From assembly GCF_013602415.1 (NCBI RefSeq), contig NZ_WPAG02000002.1:930001-994000 (forward strand): a DNA stretch of 64,000 bases. Reading direction: 5' to 3'. The notes under the pieces were generated by a model. It saw only the letters and a program-made list of their open reading frames with translations. It was not told the DNA's origin and did not search any database. Each line of letters begins with the position of its first letter. Position 1 is the first letter of the stretch. Below are positions 29,526 to 39,177 of this stretch, piece after piece. Source of the DNA: Rhodococcus sp. B50 (GTDB taxonomy: Bacteria > Actinomycetota > Actinomycetes > Mycobacteriales > Mycobacteriaceae). The translations under genes and the position numbers were made by a program.

Positions 29526-30376
29526 CGGGCATCTCCTGCGGTGCGGTCGGCCACGATGCTGCGGGCCAGCTCGGACAGGGTTTCCTCCGCGACCGCCACG
29601 GCCCCGGCCGCGGTGATCACCACCGCCGTCGGGTAGATCCCGCGGGTGGTGTCGGGGCCACCGGTGGCGGTGTCGTCGTCGGCCGCGTCGTACAGCGCCT
29701 CGACGGCGGAACGCAGCGCGCTCTGCTCGTCGGCGTCGGCGCGGTAGAGCTTCTTCAGCGACGACCGGGCGAACAACGAACCCGAACCGACCGCGTGGTA
29801 GCCGGCGCGTTCCTCGTAGCGGCCACCGACCACGTCGTAGGACACGATCCGCCCGGCGCGGTGCGCGTCGGCGGCGTCGAGGTCGAACCCGACCAGCAGC
29901 GGTACCACGGCCAGCCCCTGCATGGCGGCACCGAGATTGCCGCGCACCATCGACGACAGTCGATTGGCCTTGCCGTCGAAGGTCAACGGCACACCTTCGA
30001 TCTTCTCGTAGTGCTCGAGTTCGACGGCGAACAGCCGCACGAGTTCGATCGCCAGGCCCGCGGTGCCGGCGATGCCGGCCGCCGAATAGTTGTCGGTGAT
30101 GAACACCTTGTCGACATCGCGGGAGGCGATCAGGTTGCCCATCGTCGCGCGCCGGTCCCCGGCGAGCAGCACACCCCCGTCGAAGGTCAGCGCCACGATG
30201 GTGGTGCCGTGCGGGGCGAGGTCCACGTGGTCACCTCGTTCGAACCGGAAGCGGTTCTCCGGCAGCATCTCCGGGGCATGCATGCGCAGATGGTCGGAGA
30301 ACGACGACAAGGGCGACGCGAGGTGCAGCCTCGGCTGCACCTCGCGGTAGGGAAGAGAGGACCGTTCGGCTGTCAC
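29522..30376 (-). CDS. prcB: Proteasome beta subunit (proteolytic)
   Basis: The 284-aa threonine protease subunit. A 57-residue propeptide ends at HG before TTIVALTF, so Thr58 becomes the catalytic Thr1 after autocleavage; this matches the mycobacterial propeptide length. Lys in GDRRATMG region and the [10 protein letters not shown] loop are typical. GTG 30376 overlaps the pup stop, and the gene overlaps prcA at its end, so pup-prcB-prcA is one coupled unit. A perfect hairpin lies within codons 11-20 of the propeptide and could lower prcBA output relative to pup. Confidence 0.96.
   Translation of the reverse strand: MTAERSSLPYREVQPRLHLASPLSSFSDHLRMHAPEMLPENRFRFERGDHVDLAPHGTTIVALTFDGGVLLAGDRRATMGNLIASRDVDKVFITDNYSAAGIAGTAGLAIELVRLFAVELEHYEKIEGVPLTFDGKANRLSSMVRGNLGAAMQGLAVVPLLVGFDLDAADAHRAGRIVSYDVVGGRYEERAGYHAVGSGSLFARSSLKKLYRADADEQSALRSAVEALYDAADDDTATGGPDTTRGIYPTAVVITAAGAVAVAEETLSELARSIVADRTAGDAR
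30318..30345 (-). promoter_or_regulatory. Intra-operon hairpin in prcB propeptide codons
   Basis: GCGAGGTGCAGC and GCTGCACCTCGC form a perfect 12-bp stem with a 4-nt CTCG loop. On the mRNA it begins 31 nt after the prcB start and about 28 nt after the end of pup. It could attenuate elongation, slow prcB translation or protect the pup message 3' end. Confidence 0.5.
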
Positions 30377-30564
30377 TGGCCACCTTTCTGCACATATGCC
30401 CGCACGAAGTCCTCCGCGTTCTCCTCGAGCACGTCGTCGATCTCGTCGAGAAGATCGTCGGTTTCCGAGGCGAGCTTCTCGCGACGCTCCTGCCCGGCAC
30501 CGCCGTCACCGACGACCTCGTCGTCGTCTCCGCCGCCACCGCGTGTGGTCTGCTCCTGTGCCAT
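30373..30564 (-). CDS. pup: Prokaryotic ubiquitin-like protein Pup
   Basis: The 63-aa intrinsically disordered protein tag. It is Gln/Gly/Asp-rich at the N-terminus, with a Mpa-binding helical stretch ([22 protein letters not shown] in parts) and the C-terminus QKGGQ. The terminal glutamine must be deamidated by Dop before PafA can ligate it. ATG 30564 has GGAGGAGG about nine bases upstream. The stop overlaps the prcB start. Confidence 0.97.
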   Translation of the reverse strand: MAQEQTTRGGGGDDDEVVGDGGAGQERREKLASETDDLLDEIDDVLEENAEDFVRAYVQKGGQ

Positions 30565-30644
30565 CGCCGCCGACCTCCTCCTGTACTCGGCGCGGAACCG
30601 TCACCGGTCGACGATCGGTGTGGTCACCGCTGCTTCGAACTCCT

Positions 30645-30650
30645 ACCCTA
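30645..30650 (-). promoter_or_regulatory. Candidate -10 (TAGGGT) for pup-prcB-prcA
   Basis: Minus-strand TAGGGT about 80 nt before the pup ATG, in the 165-bp gap after dop. Unlike its neighbours, pup has a long leader and a strong ribosome site. Confidence 0.4.
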
Positions 30651-30729
30651 CCCAGCGAATCGGTCCACCGGTGGCGACACGCGTACTCGCGGCACACGAT
30701 CGGGCCACCACCACACCCCGGCGCGACGG

Positions 30730-32223
30730 TCAGTGGGTGAGCTGATCGACCAGTTCGGCCGCCGACTGCGCCGTCTCGAGCAGCTCCCCGACATGCGCGC
30801 GGCTGCCCCGCAACGGCTCGAGCGTCGGGATCCGCACCAGCGACTCACGACCCAGATCGAAAATCACCGAGTCCCAGCTCGCCGCGGCGATGTCGGCCCC
30901 GAAGCGGCGCAGGCATTCGCCGCGGAAGTAGGCGCGGGTGTCCGACGGTGGGGTGTGCACCGCGTCGAGCACCTGCTGCTCGGACACCAGCCGCTGCATC
31001 GACCCGCGGGCCACCAGGCGGTTGTACAGGCCCTTGTCCAGACGCACATCCGAATACTGCAGGTCCACCATGTGCAGGCGCGGCGCCGACCAGGACAGCC
31101 CCTCCCGGTTGCGGAAACCCTCGAGCAGCCGCAGTTTCGCCGGCCAGTCCAGCAGGTCCGCGCATTCCATCGGGTCGCGTTCGAGCAGGTCGAGCACCAT
31201 CGCCCACTTGTCGAGGATGTCGAGGATCCGCTTGTCCTCGGTGCCGTCGTGGAATTTCGCGACCCGCTCATGGTAGATCCGCTGCAACGCCAGGCCGGTC
31301 AGCTCCCGGCCGTCGGCGAGCGCGACGGTCTTGCGCAGCGACGGATCGTGGCTGATGTGGTGCACCGCGGTGACCGGGCGGGCCAGCTGCAGATCCGACA
31401 GGTCGATGCCCGCCTCGATCAGGTCGAGCACCAGCGCGGTGGTGCCGACCTTGAGATAGGTGGACATCTCCGCCAGGTTCGCGTCGCCGATGATCACGTG
31501 CAGGCGCCGGTACTTGTCGGCATCGGCGTGCGGCTCGTCGCGGGTGTTGATGATGCCGCGCTTGAGGGTGGTCTCGAGACCGACCTCGACCTCGATGTAG
31601 TCGGCGCGCTGCGACAGCTGGAAACCCGGCTCGTCGCCGGACTGGCCGATCCCGACCCGCCCCGATCCGGTGATGACCTGGCGGGAGACGAAGAACGGGG
31701 TCAGGCCCGCCACCACCGCGGAGAACGGGGTGTCGCGGTCCATCAGATAGTTCTCGTGGGTGCCGTAGGAGGCGCCCTTGCCGTCGACGTTGTTCTTGTA
31801 CAGCTGCAACCGCGGCGCGCCGGGCACGCTCGACGCGTGCCGCGCCGCGGCCTCCATCACCCGCTCACCGGCCTTATCCCAGATCACCGCGTCCAGCGGG
31901 TCGGCGACCTCCGGGGCGGAGTACTCGGGGTGGGCGTGGTCGACATACAGCCGCGCCCCGTTGGTGAGGATCATGTTCGCGGCGCCGACCTCGTCGGCGT
32001 CGATGACCGGGGCCGGGCCGTTGAACCGGCCCAGATCGAACCCGCGCGCGTCGCGCAGCGGGGATTCGACCTCGTAGTCCCAGCGGGTGCGCCGGGCGCG
32101 CGGCACCCCTTCAGCGGCCGCATAGGCCAGCACCGCCTGCGTGGAGGTCAGGATCGGGTTCGCCGATGGCTCGTTGGGTGAGGAGATCCCGTACTCGACC
32201 TCGATACCGATGATCCGCTGCAT
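30730..32223 (-). CDS. dop: Deamidase/depupylase of Pup (Dop)
   Basis: A 497-aa PafA paralogue that deamidates Pup-Gln to Pup-Glu and removes Pup from substrates. GIEVEYG is near residue 6, catalytic Asp95 is in [11 protein letters not shown], then [20 protein letters not shown] and [19 protein letters not shown]. The Dop-specific loop (about residues 40-75, [19 protein letters not shown] in parts), absent from PafA, separates the two. ATG 32223 has TAGGCT at 7 nt. Lies upstream of pup as in mycobacteria. Confidence 0.97.
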   Translation of the reverse strand: MQRIIGIEVEYGISSPNEPSANPILTSTQAVLAYAAAEGVPRARRTRWDYEVESPLRDARGFDLGRFNGPAPVIDADEVGAANMILTNGARLYVDHAHPEYSAPEVADPLDAVIWDKAGERVMEAAARHASSVPGAPRLQLYKNNVDGKGASYGTHENYLMDRDTPFSAVVAGLTPFFVSRQVITGSGRVGIGQSGDEPGFQLSQRADYIEVEVGLETTLKRGIINTRDEPHADADKYRRLHVIIGDANLAEMSTYLKVGTTALVLDLIEAGIDLSDLQLARPVTAVHHISHDPSLRKTVALADGRELTGLALQRIYHERVAKFHDGTEDKRILDILDKWAMVLDLLERDPMECADLLDWPAKLRLLEGFRNREGLSWSAPRLHMVDLQYSDVRLDKGLYNRLVARGSMQRLVSEQQVLDAVHTPPSDTRAYFRGECLRRFGADIAAASWDSVIFDLGRESLVRIPTLEPLRGSRAHVGELLETAQSAAELVDQLTH

Positions 32224-32230
32224 GCCGTCG

Positions 32231-32236
32231 AGCCTA
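32231..32236 (-). promoter_or_regulatory. Leaderless -10 (TAGGCT) for dop
   Basis: Minus-strand TAGGCT, 7 nt, then ATG 32223. Confidence 0.6.
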
Positions 32237-32280
32237 GGCGATCTCACCGATCGCGGCGGTGAACCACCCCGCCGCCGCGA

Positions 32281-32667
32281 TCAGGGGGCCGGCTGCGGGG
32301 TGCAGTCCAGATAGTCGTGCGCCCCGATCGCCTGCAACGCCACCCGCACCGGCAGCGGCGCCCAGCTCGCCTGCGCATCGCTGCCGAGCCGCGGCGCGGT
32401 CACCGGCACCGCCTTACCCCGGGTGTGCACCACGGCTCCGCCCGCGGCGCACACGTTGCGCACCCAGTCGGTGTCGGCGCCGTAGGTCAACGCGATCCGC
32501 AGGTCGTCCCCCGCCTCGAACAGCAGCACCGGGGTGCGGAAGATCCGGCCCGACCGGCGCCCGCGATGCTCGACCACCGCGGTGCCGGGCAACAGCTGGG
32601 CGAACGGCGTGGTGATGCGGTTGGTGACCGCCTTGTTGACTCTGGCCATCGTGCGCGGCAGCGGCAT
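32281..32667 (-). CDS. Deazaflavin (F420)-dependent nitroreductase family protein
   Basis: A 128-aa split beta-barrel protein of the nitroreductase/deazaflavin-dependent (Ddn-like) family: TAVVEHRGRRSGRIFRTPVLLF is the usual RxSG(K/R) start of the fold, and TDWVRNVCAAGGAVV is the second conserved block. Cofactor is probably F420H2, and the substrate is unknown. ATG 32667 was chosen; ATG 32649 (MARVNK) is an alternative. It lies between dop and mpa on the same strand, but a strong hairpin separates it from mpa, so it may be read from its own promoter. Confidence 0.8.
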   Translation of the reverse strand: MPLPRTMARVNKAVTNRITTPFAQLLPGTAVVEHRGRRSGRIFRTPVLLFEAGDDLRIALTYGADTDWVRNVCAAGGAVVHTRGKAVPVTAPRLGSDAQASWAPLPVRVALQAIGAHDYLDCTPQPAP

Positions 32668-32687
32668 GAACGGTCCCCCCGGAGAAC

Positions 32688-32729
32688 GCGGCGGCCGGAC
32701 CTTCCGGATCGGGGAAGGCCGGCCGCCGC
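32688..32729 (-). terminator. Strong hairpin after mpa
   Basis: GCGGCGGCCGG / CCGGCCGCCGC (11 bp) with an inner CCTTCC / GGAAGG (6 bp) separated by one bulged A, loop GGATCGG. It sits 12 bp after the mpa stop on the minus strand and 20 bp before the next start. Confidence 0.65.
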
Positions 32730-32740
32730 GGGTGCGATTC

Positions 32741-34510
32741 CTACAGATACTGGCCGGTGTTCGATTCGGTGTCGATCGCGCGGCTCGCGCTGGCGTTCTT
32801 GCCGGTGACCAGGGTGCGGATGTACACGATCCGCTCGCCCTTCTTCCCCGAGATCCGGGCCCAGTCGTCCGGATTCGTGGTGTTGGGCAGGTCCTCGTTC
32901 TCGGCGAACTCGTCGACGATCGAATCGAGCAGGTGCTGCACCCGCAGGCCGGGTGCCCCGGTCTCGAGCACCGACTTGATCGCGTACTTCTTCGCCCGGT
33001 CGACGATGTTCTGGATCATCGCGCCCGAGTTGAAGTCCTTGAAATACAGGACCTCCTTGTCGCCGTTGGCGTAGGTCACCTCGAGGAAGCGGTTGTCCTC
33101 GGACTCGGCGTACATCCGCTCGACGACCCGCTCGATCATCGCCCGCACGCACGCGACCCGGTCGCCGCCGAACTCGGCGAGATCGTCGGCATGCACCGGC
33201 AGGCTCTCGGTCAGGTACTTCGAGAAGATGTCCTGGGCGGCCTCCGCGTCCGGACGTTCGATCTTGATCTTCACGTCGAGGCGGCCCGGTCGCAGGATCG
33301 CCGGGTCGATCATGTCCTCGCGGTTCGAGGCGCCGATGACGATGACGTTCTCGAGCCCTTCGACACCGTCGATCTCGGCGAGCAGCTGCGGCACCACGGT
33401 GGTCTCCACATCGGAGGACACCCCCGACCCGCGGGTGCGGAAGATCGAGTCCATCTCGTCGAAGAAGACGATCACCGGGGTGCCCTCGGACGCCTTCTCC
33501 CGGGCCCGCTGGAAGATCAACCGGATGTGCCGCTCGGTCTCACCGACGAACTTGTTCAGCAGCTCCGGGCCCTTGATGTTCAGGAAGAACGACTTCGCTT
33601 CCTTCGAATCGTCGCCGCGGGCCTCGGCGATCTTCTTCGCCAGCGAGTTCGCGACGGCCTTCGCGATCAGGGTCTTACCGCAACCGGGCGGACCGTACAG
33701 CAGCACCCCCTTCGGCGGGCGCAGCGAGTACTCCCGGAACAGGTCCTTGTGCAGGAACGGCAGCTCCACCGCGTCGCGGATCTGCTCGATCTGCCGGCCC
33801 AGACCGCCGATGTCGCCGTAGTCGACGTCCGGGACCTCCTCGAGCACGAGATCCTCGACCTCGGCCTTCGGGATCCGTTCGAAGGCGTAGCCGGCCTTGC
33901 TGTCGACGAGCAGTGAATCACCGGGGCGCAACGTGAACGCATTCTCGTCGTCGACGAGAACGTCGGGCTCGACGTCGGCGGCCGCCGCGGCCAGCGGCGC
34001 CGCCAGCCACACGATGCGTTCCTCGTCGGCGTGCCCGACCACCAGCGCGCGGGTGCCGTCGTCGAGAACCTCCCGCAGCGTGGTGATCTCACCGACGCGT
34101 TCGAATCCACCGACTTCCACGACGGTCAACGCCTCGTTCAGCCGCACGGTCTGCCCGGGCCGGAAGGTGTCGAGTTCGAGATTCGGCGAGACCGCGACCC
34201 GCATCTTGCGGCCCGAGGTGAACACGTCGACGGTCTGGTCGTCGAACGTCTCGAGCAACACCCCGTAGCCGCTCGGCGGCTGGGCCAGCCGGTCGACCTC
34301 CTCGCGCAGCGTGATCAACTGCTGACGCGCATCCTTGAGGGTCTCGAGCAGTTTGCCGTTGCGGACCGTGAGGGACTCGAGCCGGGCTTCGAGGTCGCGT
34401 ACCTGATCGGACGGTTCGCCGAGTCGACGACGCAAGGTCGCCACCTCCGTGCGCAACTCTTCGATCTCTCGTGCCGCCGCAACCGCGTCCGGCTTCTCTG
34501 ACGAGCTCAT
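32741..34510 (-). CDS. mpa: Proteasomal AAA ATPase Mpa/ARC
   Basis: A 589-aa hexameric unfoldase that captures Pup and feeds substrates into the 20S core. Order: N-terminal coiled coil (about residues 10-80) that binds Pup, tandem OB domains (to about 230), AAA module with Walker A GPPGCGKT near 275 and Walker B VFFDEMDS near 350, [19 protein letters not shown], and the C-terminal GQYL, which docks into PrcA pockets and opens the gate. ATG 34510 has GGAGGGAG upstream, so this mRNA is leadered, with a likely TAGCGT -10 about 40 nt upstream. Confidence 0.97.
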   Translation of the reverse strand: MSSSEKPDAVAAAREIEELRTEVATLRRRLGEPSDQVRDLEARLESLTVRNGKLLETLKDARQQLITLREEVDRLAQPPSGYGVLLETFDDQTVDVFTSGRKMRVAVSPNLELDTFRPGQTVRLNEALTVVEVGGFERVGEITTLREVLDDGTRALVVGHADEERIVWLAAPLAAAAADVEPDVLVDDENAFTLRPGDSLLVDSKAGYAFERIPKAEVEDLVLEEVPDVDYGDIGGLGRQIEQIRDAVELPFLHKDLFREYSLRPPKGVLLYGPPGCGKTLIAKAVANSLAKKIAEARGDDSKEAKSFFLNIKGPELLNKFVGETERHIRLIFQRAREKASEGTPVIVFFDEMDSIFRTRGSGVSSDVETTVVPQLLAEIDGVEGLENVIVIGASNREDMIDPAILRPGRLDVKIKIERPDAEAAQDIFSKYLTESLPVHADDLAEFGGDRVACVRAMIERVVERMYAESEDNRFLEVTYANGDKEVLYFKDFNSGAMIQNIVDRAKKYAIKSVLETGAPGLRVQHLLDSIVDEFAENEDLPNTTNPDDWARISGKKGERIVYIRTLVTGKNASASRAIDTESNTGQYL

Positions 34511-34638
34511 AGCGACTCCCTCCACTGTCGGTCATTCCACGCTACCGGGACATCGCCCGGCGTGGGGGAGGACACGAAACAGTCGTGTTCCGAACATGTG
34601 TCGCGTGTGGGACGCGCCATGGCGCCACACCCCCGACC

Positions 34639-34657
34639 CACTGTTAGGCTTCCCTAA
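34639..34657. promoter_or_regulatory. IdeR/DtxR-like box candidate upstream of lipoprotein gene
   Basis: TTAGG-CTTC-CCTAA inverted repeat inside a 19-bp stretch that, counted by eye, matches 13 of 19 positions of the iron box TTAGGTTAGGCTAACCTAA. It also contains a TAGGCT and a TAATAT hexamer that could be the lipoprotein -10, so binding would block the promoter. Confidence 0.35.
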
Positions 34658-34695
34658 TATCGTGAGTCGACCGTTCCCCCGAAAGGTACTTTTCC

Positions 34696-35187
34696 GTGAC
34701 CCCACGTTCTGTTCGCGTGACCTACGCCGCCGCAACGCTGGCCGCCCTCACCGCCCTGACCGGCTGCAGCTCCGACACCGGGGACGACGACGCCACCGCC
34801 ACGACGAGCGCGGAAATCACCACCACGACCACGACCGGCGCCACCGCGACCGCCGCCGTCACCGTCGAACAACTGCAGGACCAGGTCGACGTGTTCTTCG
34901 ACCCGGCCGCCGCCACCGAGGACCGCGCCGCGGTCGTGGAGAACGGCACCGACCGGAGCGCCGTGCTCGACCAGTTCACCGGCGTGCTCGCCGGTTACCC
35001 GCTCACCGGCGTCGTCGGGGAGATCACCACCGTCGACGCCGACACCGTCACCGCGACCACCGAGGTCACCGGACCGCACGGCGGCGCCCCGCTGCCGCTG
35101 ACCTTCGAACAGATCGACGGCAGCTGGGTCATCGCCGACGAGAGCGCCTGCTCGATCCTGAGCATGGGCCGGCTCAGCTGCGACTAG
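34696..35187 (+). CDS. Secreted lipoprotein, MTB12-like fold, at the lppK position
   Basis: A 163-aa lipoprotein: basic N-region, hydrophobic stretch, and lipobox LTGC with Cys24. A Thr/Ala/Asp-rich linker (about residues 25-55) follows, then a roughly 100-residue domain (VTVEQLQDQVDVFFDPAA ... GSWVIADESAC in parts) resembling low-molecular-weight antigen MTB12/CFP2-type domains. GTG 34696 has GAAAGG nine bases upstream. It lies between divergent mpa and convergent trmI, exactly where M. tuberculosis has lppK (Rv2116). Function unknown; a cell-envelope surface role is expected. Confidence 0.8.
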   Translation: MTPRSVRVTYAAATLAALTALTGCSSDTGDDDATATTSAEITTTTTTGATATAAVTVEQLQDQVDVFFDPAAATEDRAAVVENGTDRSAVLDQFTGVLAGYPLTGVVGEITTVDADTVTATTEVTGPHGGAPLPLTFEQIDGSWVIADESACSILSMGRLSCD

Positions 35188-35203
35188 GCCCCGGCCGCCG
35201 GAT

Positions 35204-36136
<933 letters not shown>

Positions 36137-36137
36137 C

Positions 36138-36143
36138 TAGCCT
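36138..36143 (+). promoter_or_regulatory. Leaderless -10 (TAGCCT) for nuclease gene
   Basis: TAGCCT, 7 nt, then GTG 36151. Confidence 0.6.
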
Positions 36144-36150
36144 GCCAGGT

Positions 36151-37026
36151 GTGACCACAGCTGCGCCCACACCCCCCACCGACCCGGTGCGGCCGGTCGC
36201 CCTCTCCCCCTCCCGCGCCGCCGACTTCACCCGCTGCCCGCTGCTCTACCGCCTCCGGGCCGTCGACCGGCTCAGCGCACCGCCCACCCGCGCCCAGGCG
36301 CGCGGCACCGTCGTCCACGCCGCCCTCGAAGAACTGTTCGCGCTCGACGCCCCCGACCGCACCCCCACCGCCGCGCAGACCCTGCTGCCCGCCGCCCTGG
36401 CCCGGGTCCTCGCCGCCACCCCCGATCTCGGGGTCGACGCCGCCGATGCGGCCTTCCTAGCCGAGGCCACCGCGCTGCTGACCACCTACTTCACCGTCGA
36501 AGACCCCACCGCCGTCACCGCCACCGGCTGCGAACTCCGCGTCGAGACGGTCCTCGACGGCGACGTCCCGCTGCGCGGCATCATCGACCGCCTCGACATC
36601 GACGCCACCGGCGCCGTGCAAGTCGTCGACTACAAGACCGGCCGCGCCCCCTCCCCCCGCGGAGAGAAGACGGCGCTGTTCCAGCTGAAGTTCTACGCCC
36701 TGATCCTGTGGCGCCAACGCGATCTCGTCCCGGCCTCGCTGCGGCTGCTGTATCTCGGCGACGGCCAGGTGCTGCACTACCGGCCCGACCCCGACGAACT
36801 GCGCCGCTTCGAACGGATCGTGCGCGCGATGTGGACGACGATCCGGCAGTTGCGCAACAACGGCGACTTCCGACCCAACCCCGGCCCCGGCTGCCGGTGG
36901 TGCGATCATCGGGCATTGTGCCCGGCGTTCGGCGGTACCCCACCGCCGTATCCTCTCGACGGCCTTGCGGCCCAATCGACGTCGGGTGCGCCCCGCCGTA
37001 TCGAGCAGCAGGAGAATCCCGAGTGA
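36151..37026 (+). CDS. RecB/Cas4-like PD-(D/E)XK nuclease with Fe-S cysteines
   Basis: A 291-aa single-domain exonuclease. LSPSRAADFTRCPLLYRLR starts the fold, GTVVHAALEEL gives the conserved His, GIIDRLDID the metal-binding Asp, and QVVDYKTGR the DxK motif. One N-terminal Cys (TRCPL) plus GCRWCDHRALC (C-x2-C-x5-C) at the end is the arrangement that holds a [4Fe-4S] cluster in Cas4 and AddB-type nucleases. Probably a DNA-repair 5' or end-processing nuclease. Orthologue by position of Rv2119. No CRISPR genes are nearby, so a Cas4 role is not suggested. The stop overlaps the next start. Confidence 0.87.
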   Translation: MTTAAPTPPTDPVRPVALSPSRAADFTRCPLLYRLRAVDRLSAPPTRAQARGTVVHAALEELFALDAPDRTPTAAQTLLPAALARVLAATPDLGVDAADAAFLAEATALLTTYFTVEDPTAVTATGCELRVETVLDGDVPLRGIIDRLDIDATGAVQVVDYKTGRAPSPRGEKTALFQLKFYALILWRQRDLVPASLRLLYLGDGQVLHYRPDPDELRRFERIVRAMWTTIRQLRNNGDFRPNPGPGCRWCDHRALCPAFGGTPPPYPLDGLAAQSTSGAPRRIEQQENPE

Positions 37027-37862
37027 GCGACGCCGCGTACTACGTGCCGGTCCCCCGACCCGCCACCCCCACCAGCCCGGCCGACGACGTCGAGATCGCG
37101 GTGTTCCGCCCCACCGACCGCACCGTGAGCACCTGGGGCCCGCACCTGCAACACGGCGCCCCGCCCTCTGCGCTGCTCGCCCGCGCCGTCGAACGGCACC
37201 GGCCCCGCCCCGACACCCGCCTGACCCGACTGACCGTCGAACTGCTCGGCCCCGTCCCGCTCACCGACCTCGAAGTGCGCACCCACATCGAACGCCCCGG
37301 CCGCCGCATCGAACTCGTCGTCGCCGAACTGTGGGCCACCGCCCCCGACGGCACCCACCGCGCGGTGGCGCGCGGCACCGGCTGGCGCCTCGAAACCGTG
37401 GAGCTGCCGGAGGTGGCCCGCACCTCCGAGACCCCGCTGCCCGACCCCGGCGGTATCGCACCCACCGACCCGCACGCCTCCTGGCAGGGCGGCTATATCG
37501 ACACCCTCGACTGGCGCATCATCGTCCCCTTCGGAACCCCGGGCCTGTCGTCGGCGTGGGTGCGCAGCGAGATCGCCCTCGTCGAAGGCGAAACCCCCAG
37601 CGGCCTCGACCGGTTGATGAGCGTCGCCGATGTCGCCAACGGCGTCGGATCCAAACTCGAGCCCCGCGAGTTCACCTTCCTCAACACCGAACTGACCGTG
37701 CACCTGTTCCGCGCCCCGGAATTCCGCGAACAGGACTGGGTGGGGATCGCCGCCGAGATGTCCGTCGGACCCGACGGGGTCGGCATGACCGCCGGGCTGC
37801 TCTACGACGAGACCGGCGCGCTCGGCCGCATCACCCAGAACGTGCAGGTGCGGCCCCGCTGA
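37023..37862 (+). CDS. Thioesterase family protein (TesB-like double hotdog)
   Basis: A 279-aa acyl-CoA thioesterase-like protein. The N-terminal half has VSTWGPHLQHGAPPSALLARAVE and RLTVELLGPVPL, typical of the TesB-like first hotdog repeat. The second half has SVADVANGVGSKL and FLNTELTVHLFRAP with GMTAGLLYDETG. It would hydrolyse acyl-CoA esters. The acyl specificity is unknown. GTG 37023 overlaps the nuclease stop (GTGA), so the pair is co-transcribed without obvious functional connection. Confidence 0.83.
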   Translation: MSDAAYYVPVPRPATPTSPADDVEIAVFRPTDRTVSTWGPHLQHGAPPSALLARAVERHRPRPDTRLTRLTVELLGPVPLTDLEVRTHIERPGRRIELVVAELWATAPDGTHRAVARGTGWRLETVELPEVARTSETPLPDPGGIAPTDPHASWQGGYIDTLDWRIIVPFGTPGLSSAWVRSEIALVEGETPSGLDRLMSVADVANGVGSKLEPREFTFLNTELTVHLFRAPEFREQDWVGIAAEMSVGPDGVGMTAGLLYDETGALGRITQNVQVRPR

Positions 37863-37902
37863 TCGCGGAGCCGCACCGACACGACGACGGGCAGGTGCGC
37901 GT

Positions 37903-38766
37903 CTATTCGGGGGCGCGCATCGCCCGGCACGAGCGGATGTTCGACGCGAGGATCGCGCGGGCACCGATCTCGGCGAGCCGATCCATCACCGCGTTGTGGC
38001 CCTTACGCGGCACCATCGCCCGCACCGCCACCGAATTGTCGTTCGCCAGCGGCGAGATCGTCGGCGACTCGAGTCCCGGGGTGACCTGCACGGCCTGCTC
38101 GAGCAGGTGCTTGGGGCAGTCGTAGTCGATCATCACGTACTGCTGCGCGAAGACCACACCCTCGAGTCGGGCGATCAGCTGGTTGCGGGCCCGATCCGAA
38201 CGATCCGACCCGTCCCGCTCGATCAGCACACCCTCCGAATCGCACAGCGACTCCCCGAAGGCCACGAGATCGTGCTGCCGCAACGTCCGGCCCGACCCGA
38301 CCACATCGGCGATCGCGTCCGCGACCCCGAGCTGAATGGAGATCTCCACCGCCCCGTCGAGCCGGATCACCTCGGCCTCGATGCCGCGGGCCTCGAGATC
38401 ACGGCGCACCAGATTCGCGTACGACGTGGCGATGCGCAGACCCCGCAGATCCTCGACCGCCCAATCACGGCCCTTCGGCGCGGCATACCGGAAACGCGAC
38501 GACCCGAACCCCAGCGACAGGCGCTCGGCGACCGGCGCCCCCGAATCCATCGCCAGGTCGCGGCCGGTGATCCCCAGATCCAGTTCACCCGAGCCGACGT
38601 AGATCGCGATGTCCTTCGGACGCAGGAAGAAGAACTCGACATCGTTGACCGGGTCGATGACCGTCAGATCGCGCGAGTCGGTGCGGCGACGGTAACCGGC
38701 CTCCTGCAGGATCTCGGCGGCGGACTCGGACAGCGAACCTTTGTTGGGGACTGCGACGCGCAGCAT
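37903..38766 (-). CDS. hisG: ATP phosphoribosyltransferase (long form)
   Basis: First enzyme of histidine synthesis: condenses ATP with PRPP. The 287-aa long form carries a C-terminal ACT-like regulatory domain (from about residue 210), so histidine feedback is expected and no HisZ is needed. [13 protein letters not shown] starts the protein. DLGITGRDL and [19 protein letters not shown] (PRPP loop) are visible. ATG 38766 was chosen on homology. It follows hisE by 90 bp, giving the hisEG order seen in mycobacteria. The 40 bp beyond the stop show no strong hairpin. Confidence 0.97.
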   Translation of the reverse strand: MLRVAVPNKGSLSESAAEILQEAGYRRRTDSRDLTVIDPVNDVEFFFLRPKDIAIYVGSGELDLGITGRDLAMDSGAPVAERLSLGFGSSRFRYAAPKGRDWAVEDLRGLRIATSYANLVRRDLEARGIEAEVIRLDGAVEISIQLGVADAIADVVGSGRTLRQHDLVAFGESLCDSEGVLIERDGSDRSDRARNQLIARLEGVVFAQQYVMIDYDCPKHLLEQAVQVTPGLESPTISPLANDNSVAVRAMVPRKGHNAVMDRLAEIGARAILASNIRSCRAMRAPE

Positions 38767-38856
38767 GACGGATTGGGTCCTTTCGAACGACGAGCAGAAG
38801 CGAGGAAGAGATCTACAGGGCACGGACGGCGGCACCGCACAGCGGGCCACCGGCCG

Positions 38857-39138
38857 TCACAGATGCTTGTAGACGTCCTCGAGCTTCAGGCCCCGCCCCA
38901 CCATCAGCACCTGCACCCAGTACAGCAGCTGCGAAATCTCCTCGGACAGTTCCTCGTCGGACTGGTACTCGGCGGCGATCCACACCTCACCGGCCTCTTC
39001 GAGTACCTTCTTGCCCTGGAAATGCACCCCGGCGTCCAGGGCGGCGACGGTGCCGGAGCCCTCGGGGCGGGTCGCGGCGCGTTCGGACAGCTCGGCGAAC
39101 AGGGAATCGAAGGTCTTCACGGGGGTCGATTGTTTCAT
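38857..39138 (-). CDS. hisE: Phosphoribosyl-ATP pyrophosphatase
   Basis: Second histidine-pathway enzyme, hydrolysing PR-ATP to PR-AMP. The 93-aa all-alpha MazG-like protein has [16 protein letters not shown] and [17 protein letters not shown], holding the metal-binding Glu residues (EExxE and ExxQ patterns). ATG 39138. Co-directional with hisG, 90 bp upstream of it. Confidence 0.96.
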   Translation of the reverse strand: MKQSTPVKTFDSLFAELSERAATRPEGSGTVAALDAGVHFQGKKVLEEAGEVWIAAEYQSDEELSEEISQLLYWVQVLMVGRGLKLEDVYKHL

Positions 39139-39177
39139 GCCCCCACGCCGCCCCCGAATCCAGGACACCGACACCCC

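Noticed and set aside
36151..37026. Cas4 of a CRISPR system
   Set aside because: The cysteine pattern fits, but there is no repeat array or other cas gene in the window and the gene is syntenic with a housekeeping mycobacterial locus.
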